Of a stretch of DNA of 64,000 nucleotides, positions 15,452 through 24,925 are shown one piece after another. The notes under the pieces are model-generated. The model made no database searches. It was not told the DNA's origin and worked only from the letters and a program-made list of their open reading frames with translations. Position 1 is the first letter of the stretch; each line of letters opens with the position of its first letter. Both the position numbers and the translations under genes were made by a program. The DNA is taken from positions 1 through 64,000 of the forward strand of contig NZ_JAVYJB010000007.1 of assembly GCF_032490495.1 (NCBI RefSeq), in the 5' to 3' direction. The DNA is from Pilosibacter fragilis (GTDB lineage: Bacteria > Bacillota > Clostridia > Lachnospirales > Lachnospiraceae).

Positions 15452-16825
15452 GTGGCAAAAGCAAGAAACACAGCTTTTTTCTGTAAAGAGTGCGGCTATG
15501 AGTCCGCAAAGTGGCTCGGACAGTGTCCGGTGTGCAAGGAATGGAATACATTTGTTGAGGAGCCGGTGGCCCAGGCGAAAAAGGCACCGTCGGGGCAGAT
15601 CGCCGCGGTGGGAGCCGGAAAGACGGCGGTCCCGGTCCACATCTCGGAGATCTCTCTCGATGAGCAGGACAGGACGCCCACAGGCTTCGGGGAGCTTGAC
15701 AGGGTCCTCGGAAGCGGGATCGTGAAGGGAAGTCTCGTGCTTGTCGGCGGTGATCCGGGAATCGGGAAGTCGACGCTGCTTTTACAGGTCTGCAGAAACC
15801 TCGCCGGGGCGGGAAAACGTGTCCTCTATATCTCCGGTGAGGAATCCTTAAAGCAGATCAAGATGCGCGCAAACCGCATCGGGATGATCACAGGAGACCT
15901 TTTATTCCTCTGCGAGACGAACCTCGATACGATCCATGGCGCCATCGAGAGGTCGAAGCCGGACATTGTGATCATCGACTCGATCCAGACCATGTTCCGG
16001 GAAGATATTTCTTCTGCACCGGGCAGCGTGAGCCAGGTCCGGGAGTCCACGAACCTTCTGATGCAGATCGCGAAGGGATACGGGGTGACGATCTTTATTG
16101 TCGGACATGTGACGAAAGAGGGCGTGGTGGCAGGTCCCCGGGTGCTGGAACATATGGTGGACACGGTGCTCTACTTTGAGGGGGACAGAAACGACGCCTA
16201 CCGGGTCCTCCGGGCGGTGAAGAACCGTTTTGGTTCCACGAACGAGATCGGCGTGTTTGAGATGGAGGAGAAGGGGCTTTCGGAGGTGCTGAATCCGTCG
16301 GAGATGCTGATCTCCGGGCGGCCGAAGGAGGCGTCGGGGGCGGTTGTTGCCTGCTCCTTAGAGGGAACGAGGCCGATCCTTCTGGAGGTCCAGGCGCTCG
16401 TGACCGCAACAAATTTTGGTATGGCGAGACGGACAGCGAACGGAGTGGATTACAACCGGATCAATATTCTGCTTGCGATCCTGGAGAAACGCTGCGGCTT
16501 CGCCATGAGCCGGTATGATGCTTACGTGAATATCGCGGGTGGAATGAAGATGAATGAACCGGCCCTGGACCTGGCGGTGGTGATGGCACTCGTGTCGAGC
16601 TTCAAAAACCGGGAAGTGGATCCTGGAATGCTGATCTTCGGAGAGGTAGGTCTCTCCGGCGAAGTAAGAGGCGTCTCCCAGGCTGCCCAGAGAGTGTCCG
16701 AGGCTATCAAGATGGGCTTTACGAGCTGCCTGCTGCCGAAATCGAATCTGGAGAAGCTGAAGGATGAGAAACGGATCAGGCTGATCGGGGTGGAGAATGT
16801 GAGAGAGGCGATACAGTTGATCTGA
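15452..16825 (+). CDS. radA: DNA repair protein RadA
   Basis: The best start is GTG at 15452, six bases after AAAGGGAG, giving MAKARNTAFFCKECG and 457 residues. Domains in order: a C4 zinc finger (CKECG and CPVC, residues about 10-30), a RecA-like ATPase with Walker A GDPGIGKST near 100, the RadA-specific KNRFG motif near 255, and a C-terminal Lon-like domain (about 290-457). RadA is a branch-migrating helicase acting in recombination and repair. A GTG start distinguishes it from its neighbours. Confidence 0.95.
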   Translation: MAKARNTAFFCKECGYESAKWLGQCPVCKEWNTFVEEPVAQAKKAPSGQIAAVGAGKTAVPVHISEISLDEQDRTPTGFGELDRVLGSGIVKGSLVLVGGDPGIGKSTLLLQVCRNLAGAGKRVLYISGEESLKQIKMRANRIGMITGDLLFLCETNLDTIHGAIERSKPDIVIIDSIQTMFREDISSAPGSVSQVRESTNLLMQIAKGYGVTIFIVGHVTKEGVVAGPRVLEHMVDTVLYFEGDRNDAYRVLRAVKNRFGSTNEIGVFEMEEKGLSEVLNPSEMLISGRPKEASGAVVACSLEGTRPILLEVQALVTATNFGMARRTANGVDYNRINILLAILEKRCGFAMSRYDAYVNIAGGMKMNEPALDLAVVMALVSSFKNREVDPGMLIFGEVGLSGEVRGVSQAAQRVSEAIKMGFTSCLLPKSNLEKLKDEKRIRLIGVENVREAIQLI

Positions 16826-16845
16826 TGTTGGCTGGGTGGTGCGAT

Positions 16846-16964
16846 CTTCTTGTTTTCATTTGCAATGAAAACAAGAAGCATATGGCGTTCGCCATATGTC
16901 ATTTAGAATGGAGAAACAGCCGCTTGCAAGCAAGCTTGCAGCATCTGTTTTTCCATCCTAAATG
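16846..16964. other. Three consecutive strong hairpins, non-coding
   Basis: Behind radA lie a perfect 15-bp stem (16846-16860 with 16864-16878, loop TGC), a perfect 9-bp stem (16879-16898, loop TT) and a 20-bp imperfect stem (16900-16919 with 16945-16964) whose loop includes the near-palindrome GCTTGCAAGCAAGCTTGC. None has a long T-run. The array may be a composite terminator, a folded RNA or a miniature repeat element. Confidence 0.6.
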
Positions 16965-17004
16965 CCGCATGCTCAAACTGGTGAAAGAAATTTTCAAATT
17001 AGTG

Positions 17005-17033
17005 TTGACAATTAAAACATTTCATGCTATTAT
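17005..17033 (+). promoter_or_regulatory. Promoter of tRNA-Trp
   Basis: Consensus TTGACA at 17005-17010 and TATTAT at 17028-17033, 17 bases apart; TATAAT overlaps three bases downstream. Confidence 0.8.
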
Positions 17034-17065
17034 AATGGAGCATTAAGTGATGAGCAACAAAATAT

Positions 17066-17136
17066 AGGGGAATAGTTCAATGGTAGAGCAGCGGTCTCCA
17101 AAACCGTAGATGGGGGTTCGAGCCCCTCTTCCCCTG
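17066..17136 (+). tRNA. tRNA-Trp (anticodon CCA)
   Basis: Acceptor arms AGGGGAA and TTCCCCT with discriminator G, anticodon stem GCGGT/ACCGT with loop CTCCAAA, and T-arm GGGGTTCGAGCCCC give a complete 71-base gene without encoded CCA. Confidence 0.95.
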
Positions 17137-17146
17137 CTTCTGATGT

Positions 17147-17180
17147 ACCGGAAAATTTCGATTTTCCGGTTATTTTTTTA
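17147..17180 (+). terminator. Terminator of tRNA-Trp
   Basis: ACCGGAAAA and TTTTCCGGT form a perfect 9-bp stem (17147-17170) followed by TATTTTTTTA. Confidence 0.9.
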
Positions 17181-17203
17181 TACCGGAAAAGAGGCAGATC
17201 AGT

Positions 17204-19081
17204 TTGGAGAAATTATCTAATGGATTGATAAAAAAGCGTCCGCGGATCCAGGGTGCCGCATGGCGGCGGCTGGACAACACGGCGAAGCTCTTCGCGGCGG
17301 TGTCCGGGGAGGACTTGAGCAGTGTGTTCCGGATCGCGGCGGTCTTAAAGGAGCCGGTGGAGCCGGAGCTTCTGCATAAGGCGCTCCTTCTGACGCTTCC
17401 GGAATTTGAAAACTTTCGAGTAAAGCTTCGAAAGGGCTTTTTCTGGTACTATTTTGAGACAAATAACCGGGATCCGGTGGTGGAGGAGGAGCAGAGTGCG
17501 CCCTGCCGCTTTATCGATCCCCACCGGGGCGGGAGGTTTCCATTCCGCGTGAGTTACTATGGCTGCCGGATCAACTTTGAGGTGTTCCATGGCCTTACAG
17601 ACGGTCTTGGGGCGGTGGGGTTTGTCTCGCGGCTCACGGAACATTATCTGGAATTAAAGAATGGTCTTCCAACGGAGATAAGGAAACGTGAGTTTTCTCC
17701 GATGAGGGCGGATGATTATCTCCGTTATTATAAAAAACTGCCCCACAAGCGCTACGAGAGCCGGCCTGCGATCCAGGTGAGCGGGGAGCTTCTTCCCTTT
17801 GACCAGATGGCGGTGCTCCATGGGACGTTCCATGTGGATGACCTTAAGAAACGCAGCAAAGAGGTGGGAGTCAGTATCACGAAATACCTGGCGGCAGCCC
17901 TTTTGTGGTCCATCATCCAGACCGAGACAGACGGAAAAGAGATGAAGCATCCGGCAGCGTTAAATCTTCCGGTGAATCTGAGAAGTTTTTTCGAGTCGGA
18001 GACGTTAGCAAATTTCTTTGCGGTCATCAATATCTCCTGGTCGGAGCGGCGGGCACCGGAAAGCTTTTCGGAGGTCCTGGAGGCGGTGAGCCGCCAGATG
18101 GACGAACAGATCGTGAAGGAGCGCCTGGAGAAGACGATCTCCTACAATGTGGGGAACGAGAAAAAATGGTATGTGCGGGCGATCCCACTGTTTGTGAAAC
18201 ACCTGGCGATGCAGATGATCTTTCTGCATAGCACCCGCGCCCATACAATGACATTTTCAAATATCGGGCGGATGGATGTCCGGGAGGAGCTGCGGGATCA
18301 AGTGGAATCTTTCCAGCTCCTCGTGGGCGCGTCCCCGAAGCAGAGGATGAAGTGCGGGGCGGTTGCCTATGATGGAAAACTCTGCCTCTCCTTTGCCAGC
18401 GCTATGGCGGAGAACCGGCTGCCGGAGTATTTCTTCCGGTTTCTGGAAAAGCAGGGGATCCCTGTGGAACTCGAGAGCAACGGGATTTACGACCGGGAAC
18501 ATGACAAAGGGCGGTATCCGGTGGTCGGCGGCGATAAGAATAAGATAAAGAGGGCTGTCAGGCTCTTCTATATTTCCCTGGCTGTCGTCTCGGTCCTTGC
18601 GGGGGTCGTAAATCTCGCCACTTACCGGCAGATCCCGTTCAAATGGGCATTTCTCACCTGGGGAGCGGCGGCCTATGTGGCGATGACGCTGCGGTTTTCC
18701 GTCATGCGTCACGCCAGTATGTCCGGGATCCTGGTGCGGCAATGCCTGGGAATCCAGGCGATCCTGCTGCTGGTCGACACGATGACGGGGCTGCACGGCT
18801 GGTCCGTGGACTACGCGATCCCTTGTGTGGTGCTGTTTGAGGTGGCGGCGATCCTGCTCATGCTGCTTGTAAACCGCATGAACTGGCAATGCTATTTCAT
18901 GTACCAGATCGCGGTTACGTTTTTGAGCTTTGTGCCGCTTGTGTTCCTAAGGATCGGATGGACGAAGCATCCGCTGCTCACGGTGATATCGGTGGTAATC
19001 TCGGTGAGCGCGCTGGTGCTTACGATTCTATTGGGAGATAGAAGTGTGAAGAGAGAACTGCGCCGGCGGTTTCATGTTTGA
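17204..19081 (+). CDS. Condensation-like acyltransferase with membrane domain
   Basis: The frame starts at TTG 17204, with AGAGG about 9 bases upstream, and encodes 625 residues. Residues about 1-440 resemble the chloramphenicol-acetyltransferase/condensation-domain fold (alcohol acetyltransferase-like), with HGLTDG near 128 matching the HxxxDG catalytic motif. Residues about 450-615 hold five or six membrane helices, the arrangement seen in DUF6320-type proteins of Lachnospiraceae. The next gene, an HSL-type esterase, follows by 61 bases. Together they probably make or edit an acylated lipid or polyketide-like product; the substrate is unknown. Confidence 0.68.
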   Translation: MEKLSNGLIKKRPRIQGAAWRRLDNTAKLFAAVSGEDLSSVFRIAAVLKEPVEPELLHKALLLTLPEFENFRVKLRKGFFWYYFETNNRDPVVEEEQSAPCRFIDPHRGGRFPFRVSYYGCRINFEVFHGLTDGLGAVGFVSRLTEHYLELKNGLPTEIRKREFSPMRADDYLRYYKKLPHKRYESRPAIQVSGELLPFDQMAVLHGTFHVDDLKKRSKEVGVSITKYLAAALLWSIIQTETDGKEMKHPAALNLPVNLRSFFESETLANFFAVINISWSERRAPESFSEVLEAVSRQMDEQIVKERLEKTISYNVGNEKKWYVRAIPLFVKHLAMQMIFLHSTRAHTMTFSNIGRMDVREELRDQVESFQLLVGASPKQRMKCGAVAYDGKLCLSFASAMAENRLPEYFFRFLEKQGIPVELESNGIYDREHDKGRYPVVGGDKNKIKRAVRLFYISLAVVSVLAGVVNLATYRQIPFKWAFLTWGAAAYVAMTLRFSVMRHASMSGILVRQCLGIQAILLLVDTMTGLHGWSVDYAIPCVVLFEVAAILLMLLVNRMNWQCYFMYQIAVTFLSFVPLVFLRIGWTKHPLLTVISVVISVSALVLTILLGDRSVKRELRRRFHV

Positions 19082-19142
19082 GAAAGAACAGAGCGAAAAA
19101 GAACAGTTCCAGAAACACGCAGAATAAAGAAGGAGATGAACT

Positions 19143-20174
19143 ATGAGCCGGAAAGAAGTCAGCATGATCGGGAATCTGACCCGGGACATGATGAGGGATG
19201 TGATGGAGACATCCTTAAAGAAGCCGATCCAGACGGGAGAGTTCCGGAAAAATCCGGTGGAACCGGCCTGGAGATGTCCGGGTGACTATATTTATGAACT
19301 GGTTCCCACAGAGAAATTTGTGATGGAATATTTAAAGCCGAAGCAGGCGGTCACAGGCCGTGTGGTCTTACAGCTCCACGGTGGCGGCTATATTGGTCCG
19401 ATGAAAAACATTTATCGCCGGTTTGCGGTAAAATACTCGGAACTGGGTCTCGGTGCGGATGTCCTGACACCGGACTATCGCGTCGCGCCGGAACATCCGT
19501 TCCCTGCGGCGCTTGAGGACGCTGTTTACGCCTACAAATGGCTTTTAAACGAGAAGAAATACGACCCGGAACAGATCGTCATCGCGGGAGACTCCGCGGG
19601 CGGCGGACTTGCCCTGGCGCTCTGCCTCTACGCGAAGGACCACGCCCTGCCGCTCCCTGCGGGCATCATCACCATGTCCCCGTGGACGGATGTGACCCTC
19701 AGCGGAGCGTCCTATGAGGAGAATTACACGATCGATCCCCTGTTCGGAAATTCGAAGGAAAATATGCTCTACCAGTGCAGCTATATCGGGAACGCGGACA
19801 AGAAAGACCCTTATCTTTCCCCACTTTTCGGAAACTTCGAGGGATTCCCGCCGATACTGATGCAGGTCGGCGCCTACGAGGTCCTCTTAGATGACACGAG
19901 GGCCGCCGCAAAGAAGGCGAGGGCAGAGGGAGTAAAGGTCCGCTGCTCCGTCTATGACGGAATGTTCCACGTCTTCCAGATGGGCCTCGACCTGATCCCG
20001 GAGAGCCGCGAAGCCTGGGAAGAAGTCGGAGAATACCTGCGCATCGTCTACCACATCCGCCGCGACCAGGAGGGAAAAGTCGTAAAAAAGGTGAAGACGA
20101 GGCGAAGAGATACCGAAGAGCGGGCGAAAATGAATCTTTTGGCATTTTTAAAACGGGAGCTGAAAAGCAAATGA
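19143..20174 (+). CDS. Alpha/beta hydrolase, HSL-type esterase
   Basis: The 343-residue protein starts after AAGGAGATGAACT. It shows the hormone-sensitive-lipase signatures HGGGY near residue 79 (oxyanion hole) and GDSAGGG near 148 (nucleophile serine), followed by a C-terminal histidine in GMFHVFQM near 275 and a plausible acid in the preceding strand. There is no signal peptide, so it acts in the cytoplasm on acyl esters. It pairs with the upstream condensation-like protein. The tail after residue 300 is unusually basic (VKKVKTRRRDTEERAK). Confidence 0.85.
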   Translation: MSRKEVSMIGNLTRDMMRDVMETSLKKPIQTGEFRKNPVEPAWRCPGDYIYELVPTEKFVMEYLKPKQAVTGRVVLQLHGGGYIGPMKNIYRRFAVKYSELGLGADVLTPDYRVAPEHPFPAALEDAVYAYKWLLNEKKYDPEQIVIAGDSAGGGLALALCLYAKDHALPLPAGIITMSPWTDVTLSGASYEENYTIDPLFGNSKENMLYQCSYIGNADKKDPYLSPLFGNFEGFPPILMQVGAYEVLLDDTRAAAKKARAEGVKVRCSVYDGMFHVFQMGLDLIPESREAWEEVGEYLRIVYHIRRDQEGKVVKKVKTRRRDTEERAKMNLLAFLKRELKSK

Positions 20175-20235
20175 TTATTAAAAAGCCTTCTTTCTTAAGT
20201 TTTCATGAAGCCGTGCTTTTTCCAGCCCTTAGCGC

Positions 20236-20264
20236 TTGCGTTATCCTGAAAACCCCTGTATAAT
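20236..20264 (+). promoter_or_regulatory. Promoter of the secreted repeat protein at 20305
   Basis: TTGCGT at 20236-20241, 17-base spacer, consensus TATAAT at 20259-20264. Confidence 0.7.
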
Positions 20265-20304
20265 GACTTTAGCTGATAAAAACCCATAAAGGAGTGGATT
20301 TCAA

Positions 20305-21105
20305 ATGAAATTAAAGAAAGTTATGCTCATGGCAGCTCTCGCTGCAGCAATTGGCAGTGTAAATATGGTGACTGCTCTTGCGGATGAGAACGAGACAGAG
20401 ACAAAGTACGGTTGGGAAGGCAGCGGAAATACCTGGCGCTACTATGATTCCAACGGAAACTTAAAGAGCGGCTGGATCAAGGCTGAAGATGGTGATGGAC
20501 GCGGAAATGATGTGTGGTATTATATCGATCCGTCCACAAACCTTATGATCTATAATACAACAAGAACCATCGACGGCGTATCCTACACATTCAGCGATGA
20601 CGGAAGCTGGGTTGCTCCGGTTCAGACAGCGCCGAAGGGACACGTTACAGGCGGAAGATACTATAATACATGGTCTAACCTCTGCATCCCGCAGATCATC
20701 GGAACAACAGAGTCTGATTTTGAGGCAGCTGACCAGTACACAGGCGGCGAGTATGCGGCAATCGGAAGCCCGTCTCTGACACATGATCTCTATATGAGTA
20801 CAGACTTCGGCGACGTAGAAGTCTACTACCTCAATATGAAGAATAAGCAGGATATGGATGCCCAGACATTTGCAAATACTCTTGCAGGAATCGAGAAAGG
20901 TCAGAAAGGTCAGGCTACAACAGCTGAGACTGTGACGATCGCAAACCAGCAGTACTCCAAGGTAACAGTAAGCGGAAAGAAGACATCAAGAACGTACTAC
21001 TGCCGCAAGCAGGACGGCTATATGGTAGTTGTCCAGACAACTGGAAGAACCAAAGATGTAGCTTCTCTCAACAGCATCGTTATGAGTATGACAACAGCAC
21101 AGTAA
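20305..21105 (+). CDS. Secreted protein with short wall-binding repeat region
   Basis: The 266-residue protein has a signal peptide (about 1-27, cut near TALADE), then two to three aromatic repeats (GNTWRYYDSNGNLKSGW and DVWYYIDPSTNLMI, residues about 40-100). A C-terminal domain of about 150 residues contains VEVYYLNMKNKQDMDAQTF. The C-terminal fold is not recognised. It is expressed from its own promoter and closed by a strong terminator, so it forms a single-gene unit. Codon use (frequent ACA, GTA) resembles that of highly expressed genes here. Confidence 0.8.
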   Translation: MKLKKVMLMAALAAAIGSVNMVTALADENETETKYGWEGSGNTWRYYDSNGNLKSGWIKAEDGDGRGNDVWYYIDPSTNLMIYNTTRTIDGVSYTFSDDGSWVAPVQTAPKGHVTGGRYYNTWSNLCIPQIIGTTESDFEAADQYTGGEYAAIGSPSLTHDLYMSTDFGDVEVYYLNMKNKQDMDAQTFANTLAGIEKGQKGQATTAETVTIANQQYSKVTVSGKKTSRTYYCRKQDGYMVVVQTTGRTKDVASLNSIVMSMTTAQ

Positions 21106-21125
21106 TTAAATAAGACGTGACATTT

Positions 21126-21157
21126 GCCCCCGGCCCCGATGGCTCTGGGGGCTTTTT
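21126..21157 (+). terminator. Rho-independent terminator
   Basis: GCCCCCGG at 21126-21133 pairs with CTGGGGGC at 21145-21152 (one G-U), followed by TTTTT. Confidence 0.85.
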
Positions 21158-21292
21158 AATATTGTTTTTGAGAAAACGAAAGTCTTAAATAAAGCATGCC
21201 GCATAAAATATTCAGAATGGGATCTGTCTTTCAGAAACGGCATGGAAAAATGCGGGACAGACAGAATATAGAATGGATGTGGCGCGGCAGAG

Positions 21293-23002
21293 ATGGAAGA
21301 TCAGAAGGCGGAAAATCTATTGAATCTGGCACTTTCTGTCCCTGAGGAGACGAGGGAGCGGACAGAAGAGCTGAACGTGGGATATGACAGGGTGGAGCGG
21401 ACATGGGAGATCATCGTGAAATACCATGGGAACCTGGAGAGCACTTTGAATGAGCAGTTTCCGGGTGTCTCCGGAACATACCTTTTAAGCAGCTTTGCGA
21501 TCCTGCGTGTCCCGGAGCGGGATGTCCCGGGGGTGATCGCACTTCCTGAAATTGAATACGCGGAAAAACCAAAGAGGCTGTTTTTTGCCCTGAACCGGGC
21601 GAGGGCGGCCTCCTGTTTTCTTCCGGTGCAGACAGGGACCGATGGGCTTACGGGAAAAGGTGTCCTGGTGGCGGTGATCGACTCGGGAATCGACATCTTT
21701 CATGAAGACTTCCGGAATGAGGACGGAACCACGAGAATCCTGTATTTGGATGACCAGATCAGTGGGAAAACATATGAAAGGCGGGAGATCAATGAGATCC
21801 TGCGGGGAGAGAATAAATCCGGCGGAACAGGCGGTCTTTCCCTGGATACCAGCGGCCATGGCACGGCGGTGGCGGGGATCGCGGCTGGAAACGGGAGAAC
21901 AAGCGGCGGACTGTACCGCGGGGCGGCCTATGAGAGTGAACTTATCATTGTCCGTCTCGGAATCCCGGATTCAGTTGGATTTCCGAGAACCACGGAACTC
22001 ATGCGGGGGATGGATCTCGCGGTGCGGAAAGCTCTGGAACTGGGACGCCCCATGGCAGTGAATCTGAGCTTTGGAAATACATATGGATCCCACGACGGCG
22101 GCGGACTTTTAGAGCGGTACCTCGATTCTCTTGCACAGATGGGGCAGTTTGTCTTCGTCACAGGATCGGGAAATGAGGGGGACTCCGGGGGACATGCGAG
22201 ACCTGTGATCGAACCCGGGAAGATCACGGAGATCCGGCTCTCTGTTGGGACATACGAGACGGGATTCGGCATGCAGATTTGGAAAAACTATGAGGACGGG
22301 ATGCGGATCTTTCTGAGGGATCCCTTTGGCGGTGCGGAGATCGAGCTTGTCCCGGTGAGGGGAACGGACCGGATCCGGGTCGGAGAGACGGAACTTTTGA
22401 TCTATTACGGGGAACCGTCCCCTTTTAATGCGGCCCAGGAGATCTATATTGAGTTTGTGCCGGAAAGAACTTATGTGGAGAGCGGGATCTGGACATTCCG
22501 ATTCCTCGGGACAGGGGATGAGGAGACGGCAGCGGATCTCTGGCTTCCCTCCGCGGCGGCAGTCGGGCGGGACACGGAATTTTTGGAATCGTCGCCGGAT
22601 ACGACCCTGACGATTCCCTCCACGGCGTTCCGACCGGTGACGGTGGGCGCCTATGACAGCGGGACCGGAATCTATGCCCCGTTTTCTGGCCGCGGGGACA
22701 CCAGGGTCTATCGCGCCCAGAAGCCGGACCTCGCCGCCCCAGGGGTGGGAATCATGGCCCCGGACCGGGACGGCGGCTATTCCCCTGTCACCGGAACATC
22801 CTTCGCGGCGCCCCTTGTCACCGGGGCCGCGGCGCTTCTCATGGAGTGGGGGATCGTCAGGGAGAATGATCCGTATCTTTATGGGGAGAAGGTGAAGGCG
22901 TACTTAAGAAAAGGAGCGAGAAGACTTCCTTCTGAGCTGGCCTATCCGAATCCGAGGCTGGGATATGGAGCGCTCTGCGTGGCGGACAGTCTGCCGAAAT
23001 AA
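21293..23002 (+). CDS. S8 family subtilisin-like peptidase (Csp-like)
   Basis: The 569-residue serine protease has all three catalytic motifs: Asp in DSGID near 129, His in SGHGTAVAG near 188, and Ser in GTSFAAP near 501. An insertion of about 200 residues between His and Ser carries a jelly-roll-like segment, as in clostridial Csp proteases. Residues 1-95 look like a prodomain; no signal peptide is visible. Csp proteases activate a cortex lytic enzyme during spore germination, but many Lachnospiraceae carry related genes whose role is unknown. The ribosome site is weak. Confidence 0.87.
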   Translation: MEDQKAENLLNLALSVPEETRERTEELNVGYDRVERTWEIIVKYHGNLESTLNEQFPGVSGTYLLSSFAILRVPERDVPGVIALPEIEYAEKPKRLFFALNRARAASCFLPVQTGTDGLTGKGVLVAVIDSGIDIFHEDFRNEDGTTRILYLDDQISGKTYERREINEILRGENKSGGTGGLSLDTSGHGTAVAGIAAGNGRTSGGLYRGAAYESELIIVRLGIPDSVGFPRTTELMRGMDLAVRKALELGRPMAVNLSFGNTYGSHDGGGLLERYLDSLAQMGQFVFVTGSGNEGDSGGHARPVIEPGKITEIRLSVGTYETGFGMQIWKNYEDGMRIFLRDPFGGAEIELVPVRGTDRIRVGETELLIYYGEPSPFNAAQEIYIEFVPERTYVESGIWTFRFLGTGDEETAADLWLPSAAAVGRDTEFLESSPDTTLTIPSTAFRPVTVGAYDSGTGIYAPFSGRGDTRVYRAQKPDLAAPGVGIMAPDRDGGYSPVTGTSFAAPLVTGAAALLMEWGIVRENDPYLYGEKVKAYLRKGARRLPSELAYPNPRLGYGALCVADSLPK

Positions 23003-23015
23003 TTTGTAAATTTTC

Positions 23016-23044
23016 TTGAAAATTTCTAATAACAGATATATTAT
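23016..23044 (+). promoter_or_regulatory. Promoter of the AGCS symporter gene
   Basis: TTGAAA at 23016-23021, 17-base spacer, TATTAT at 23039-23044. The leader to the start codon is about 165 bases; no riboswitch was recognised in it. Confidence 0.65.
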
Positions 23045-23214
23045 AGAAACGTATACAAAATAGAACTCGGATTTTTAAGAGATGAGGCATAAATACTTTT
23101 AAATCTTAATGGAAATCTGAATTCAAATGAGGGATGCCGGGGATCATTGCGGAGAATCATCCCAGAAAAATTTCCGACAATACAGAAAAATTGAATCATG
23201 AGGAGGAAAAAGCT

Positions 23215-24753
23215 ATGGAAGCGTTGTTTCAGGCCGTAAATGTCATATGCGGAAAGATCCAGATCGTCTCGAACCTGTTCTGGGATTTCCCGACGAACTT
23301 TGACTGGTACGCGAATATCCCGATCCTCGGAAACTTCAGTCTGGCGATCATCCTTTTAGTGGGAACAGGAATCTATTTTACATTCAGACTCCGGTTTATC
23401 CAGGTGCGGAAATTCCGCCACGGACTCCATGTCCTGATGAGACAGAAGAGCAGCGGCACAGGAATCTCATCCCTGGCGTCATTCCTCTTGTCGACGGCCA
23501 TGCGTGTCGGCCCCGGAAATATCTTAGGCGTCACCGGCGCGATCTCCACCGGCGGTCCGGGCGCCCTGCTCTGGATGTGGATCTCCGCCTTCTTTGGTAT
23601 GTCCACAGCTTTCGTTGAGGCGACACTCTCCCAGATCTTTAAGGAGAGAAAAGATGATGAGTATGTGGGCGGCCTGCCGTATTACGGAAGAAGACTCTTA
23701 AAGAATGCGGCATGGGCAGGAGCGGCGCTCAGTGTCCTCTACATTATCTATGCGTTCCTCTGCTTCCCGGCCCAGGGCTTCAACACGATCTCCGCGGTGG
23801 GAGCGATCGCGGGCGTATTTACGGGAACCGTCATCGAGACAAACTCCGCCCTGTACTGGATCTCCTTCGCGGTCCTCATCGCGGCGACGGCGGTCATCAG
23901 CTTTGGTGGAATCAAGAAGGTGACAAAGGTTACAGACCTCTTAGTTCCTGTGATGGCAGTGATCTATATCCTGACAGTCATTCTTCTCATCGTATTTAAT
24001 ATCCCGAGAATCCCGTGGTTCTTCGGAGCAGTATTCTCCGAGGCTTTCCGGCCGGAAGCAGTCTTCGGCGGTGCCTTCGGTATCGCGCTGAGCCAGGGAA
24101 TCAAGAGAGGCCTTATGTCAAATGAGGCTGGACAGGGAACGATCACCATGCCGGCAGCGGCGGCGGACGCAAAGCATCCCTGTGACCAGGGCTGTGTCCA
24201 GGCGCTTGGCGTTTTCTTAGATACCATCGTGATCTGCACCCTGACAGGATTCGTCGTTGTCATGGGAAGAGTGTGGCTCACGGAGGACAGCGCAGCATGG
24301 TTTGAACTCGGAAAACTTGACAGGTTCTTAGCATCCTGCGGAGCGCTCACCGGGAACGGAACGATCTATCACCTCGTGACGATGCTCGTCAGCGTCTGCT
24401 TCGGTCTGTTCGCGTTTACCTGCCTTGTGGGATTCATGTCCTTCACGGAAATGTGCGCGAACCGGATCTCCACGAGACCTGCCTTTATTAACACGATCCG
24501 CGTGCTCTGCCTGGTAGTCATCTCCTTCGGCGTTATCACGAACATTGCGGGCATGGACTTAAGTGCCCTGTGGGATCTCAGCGATTTCGCGAATATCCTC
24601 ATGGTATACTGCAACCTGCCATTACAGTACATAGGCTTTAAGTATGTGCTCCGGGCATGGGAACACTTCGAAAAGAACGATGGAACCGCATTCACATCAA
24701 AGATCGCCGGAATCGATGTTACGGTGTGGGATGAGCGGGCAAAGATGAAATAA
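23215..24753 (+). CDS. AGCS family alanine/glycine:cation symporter
   Basis: The start at 23215 follows GAGGAGGAAAAA; the longer frame from 23134 is not supported. The 512-residue protein has about ten to eleven membrane helices. Family segments visible are GTGIYFTFRLRFIQVR, the strongly conserved GPGNILGVTGAISTGGPGA region and SNEAGQGTITMPAAAADAKHP. It imports alanine or glycine with Na+ across the cell membrane. It is a single-gene unit with its own promoter and converges on the TetR gene. Confidence 0.93.
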   Translation: MEALFQAVNVICGKIQIVSNLFWDFPTNFDWYANIPILGNFSLAIILLVGTGIYFTFRLRFIQVRKFRHGLHVLMRQKSSGTGISSLASFLLSTAMRVGPGNILGVTGAISTGGPGALLWMWISAFFGMSTAFVEATLSQIFKERKDDEYVGGLPYYGRRLLKNAAWAGAALSVLYIIYAFLCFPAQGFNTISAVGAIAGVFTGTVIETNSALYWISFAVLIAATAVISFGGIKKVTKVTDLLVPVMAVIYILTVILLIVFNIPRIPWFFGAVFSEAFRPEAVFGGAFGIALSQGIKRGLMSNEAGQGTITMPAAAADAKHPCDQGCVQALGVFLDTIVICTLTGFVVVMGRVWLTEDSAAWFELGKLDRFLASCGALTGNGTIYHLVTMLVSVCFGLFAFTCLVGFMSFTEMCANRISTRPAFINTIRVLCLVVISFGVITNIAGMDLSALWDLSDFANILMVYCNLPLQYIGFKYVLRAWEHFEKNDGTAFTSKIAGIDVTVWDERAKMK

Positions 24754-24925
24754 GAGAAAAAAGATGCCGCCCGGTGGATTCAGAAAGAAACGCAGAGCGG
24801 CATTACTATGCGGATAATAACAGAACCAAAGTACAGGAAGCAGGGCAGTTAAAAGACCTGCGGGAAGCTTCCATATTATATTAAGTAGAAACGGATTCCG
24901 GACAGTGGAAAAAGAGGCTGCCGGA

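Noticed and set aside
16825..17046. A 73-residue plus-strand frame after radA
   Set aside because: It runs through the three hairpins and the tRNA-Trp promoter and has no ribosome site.
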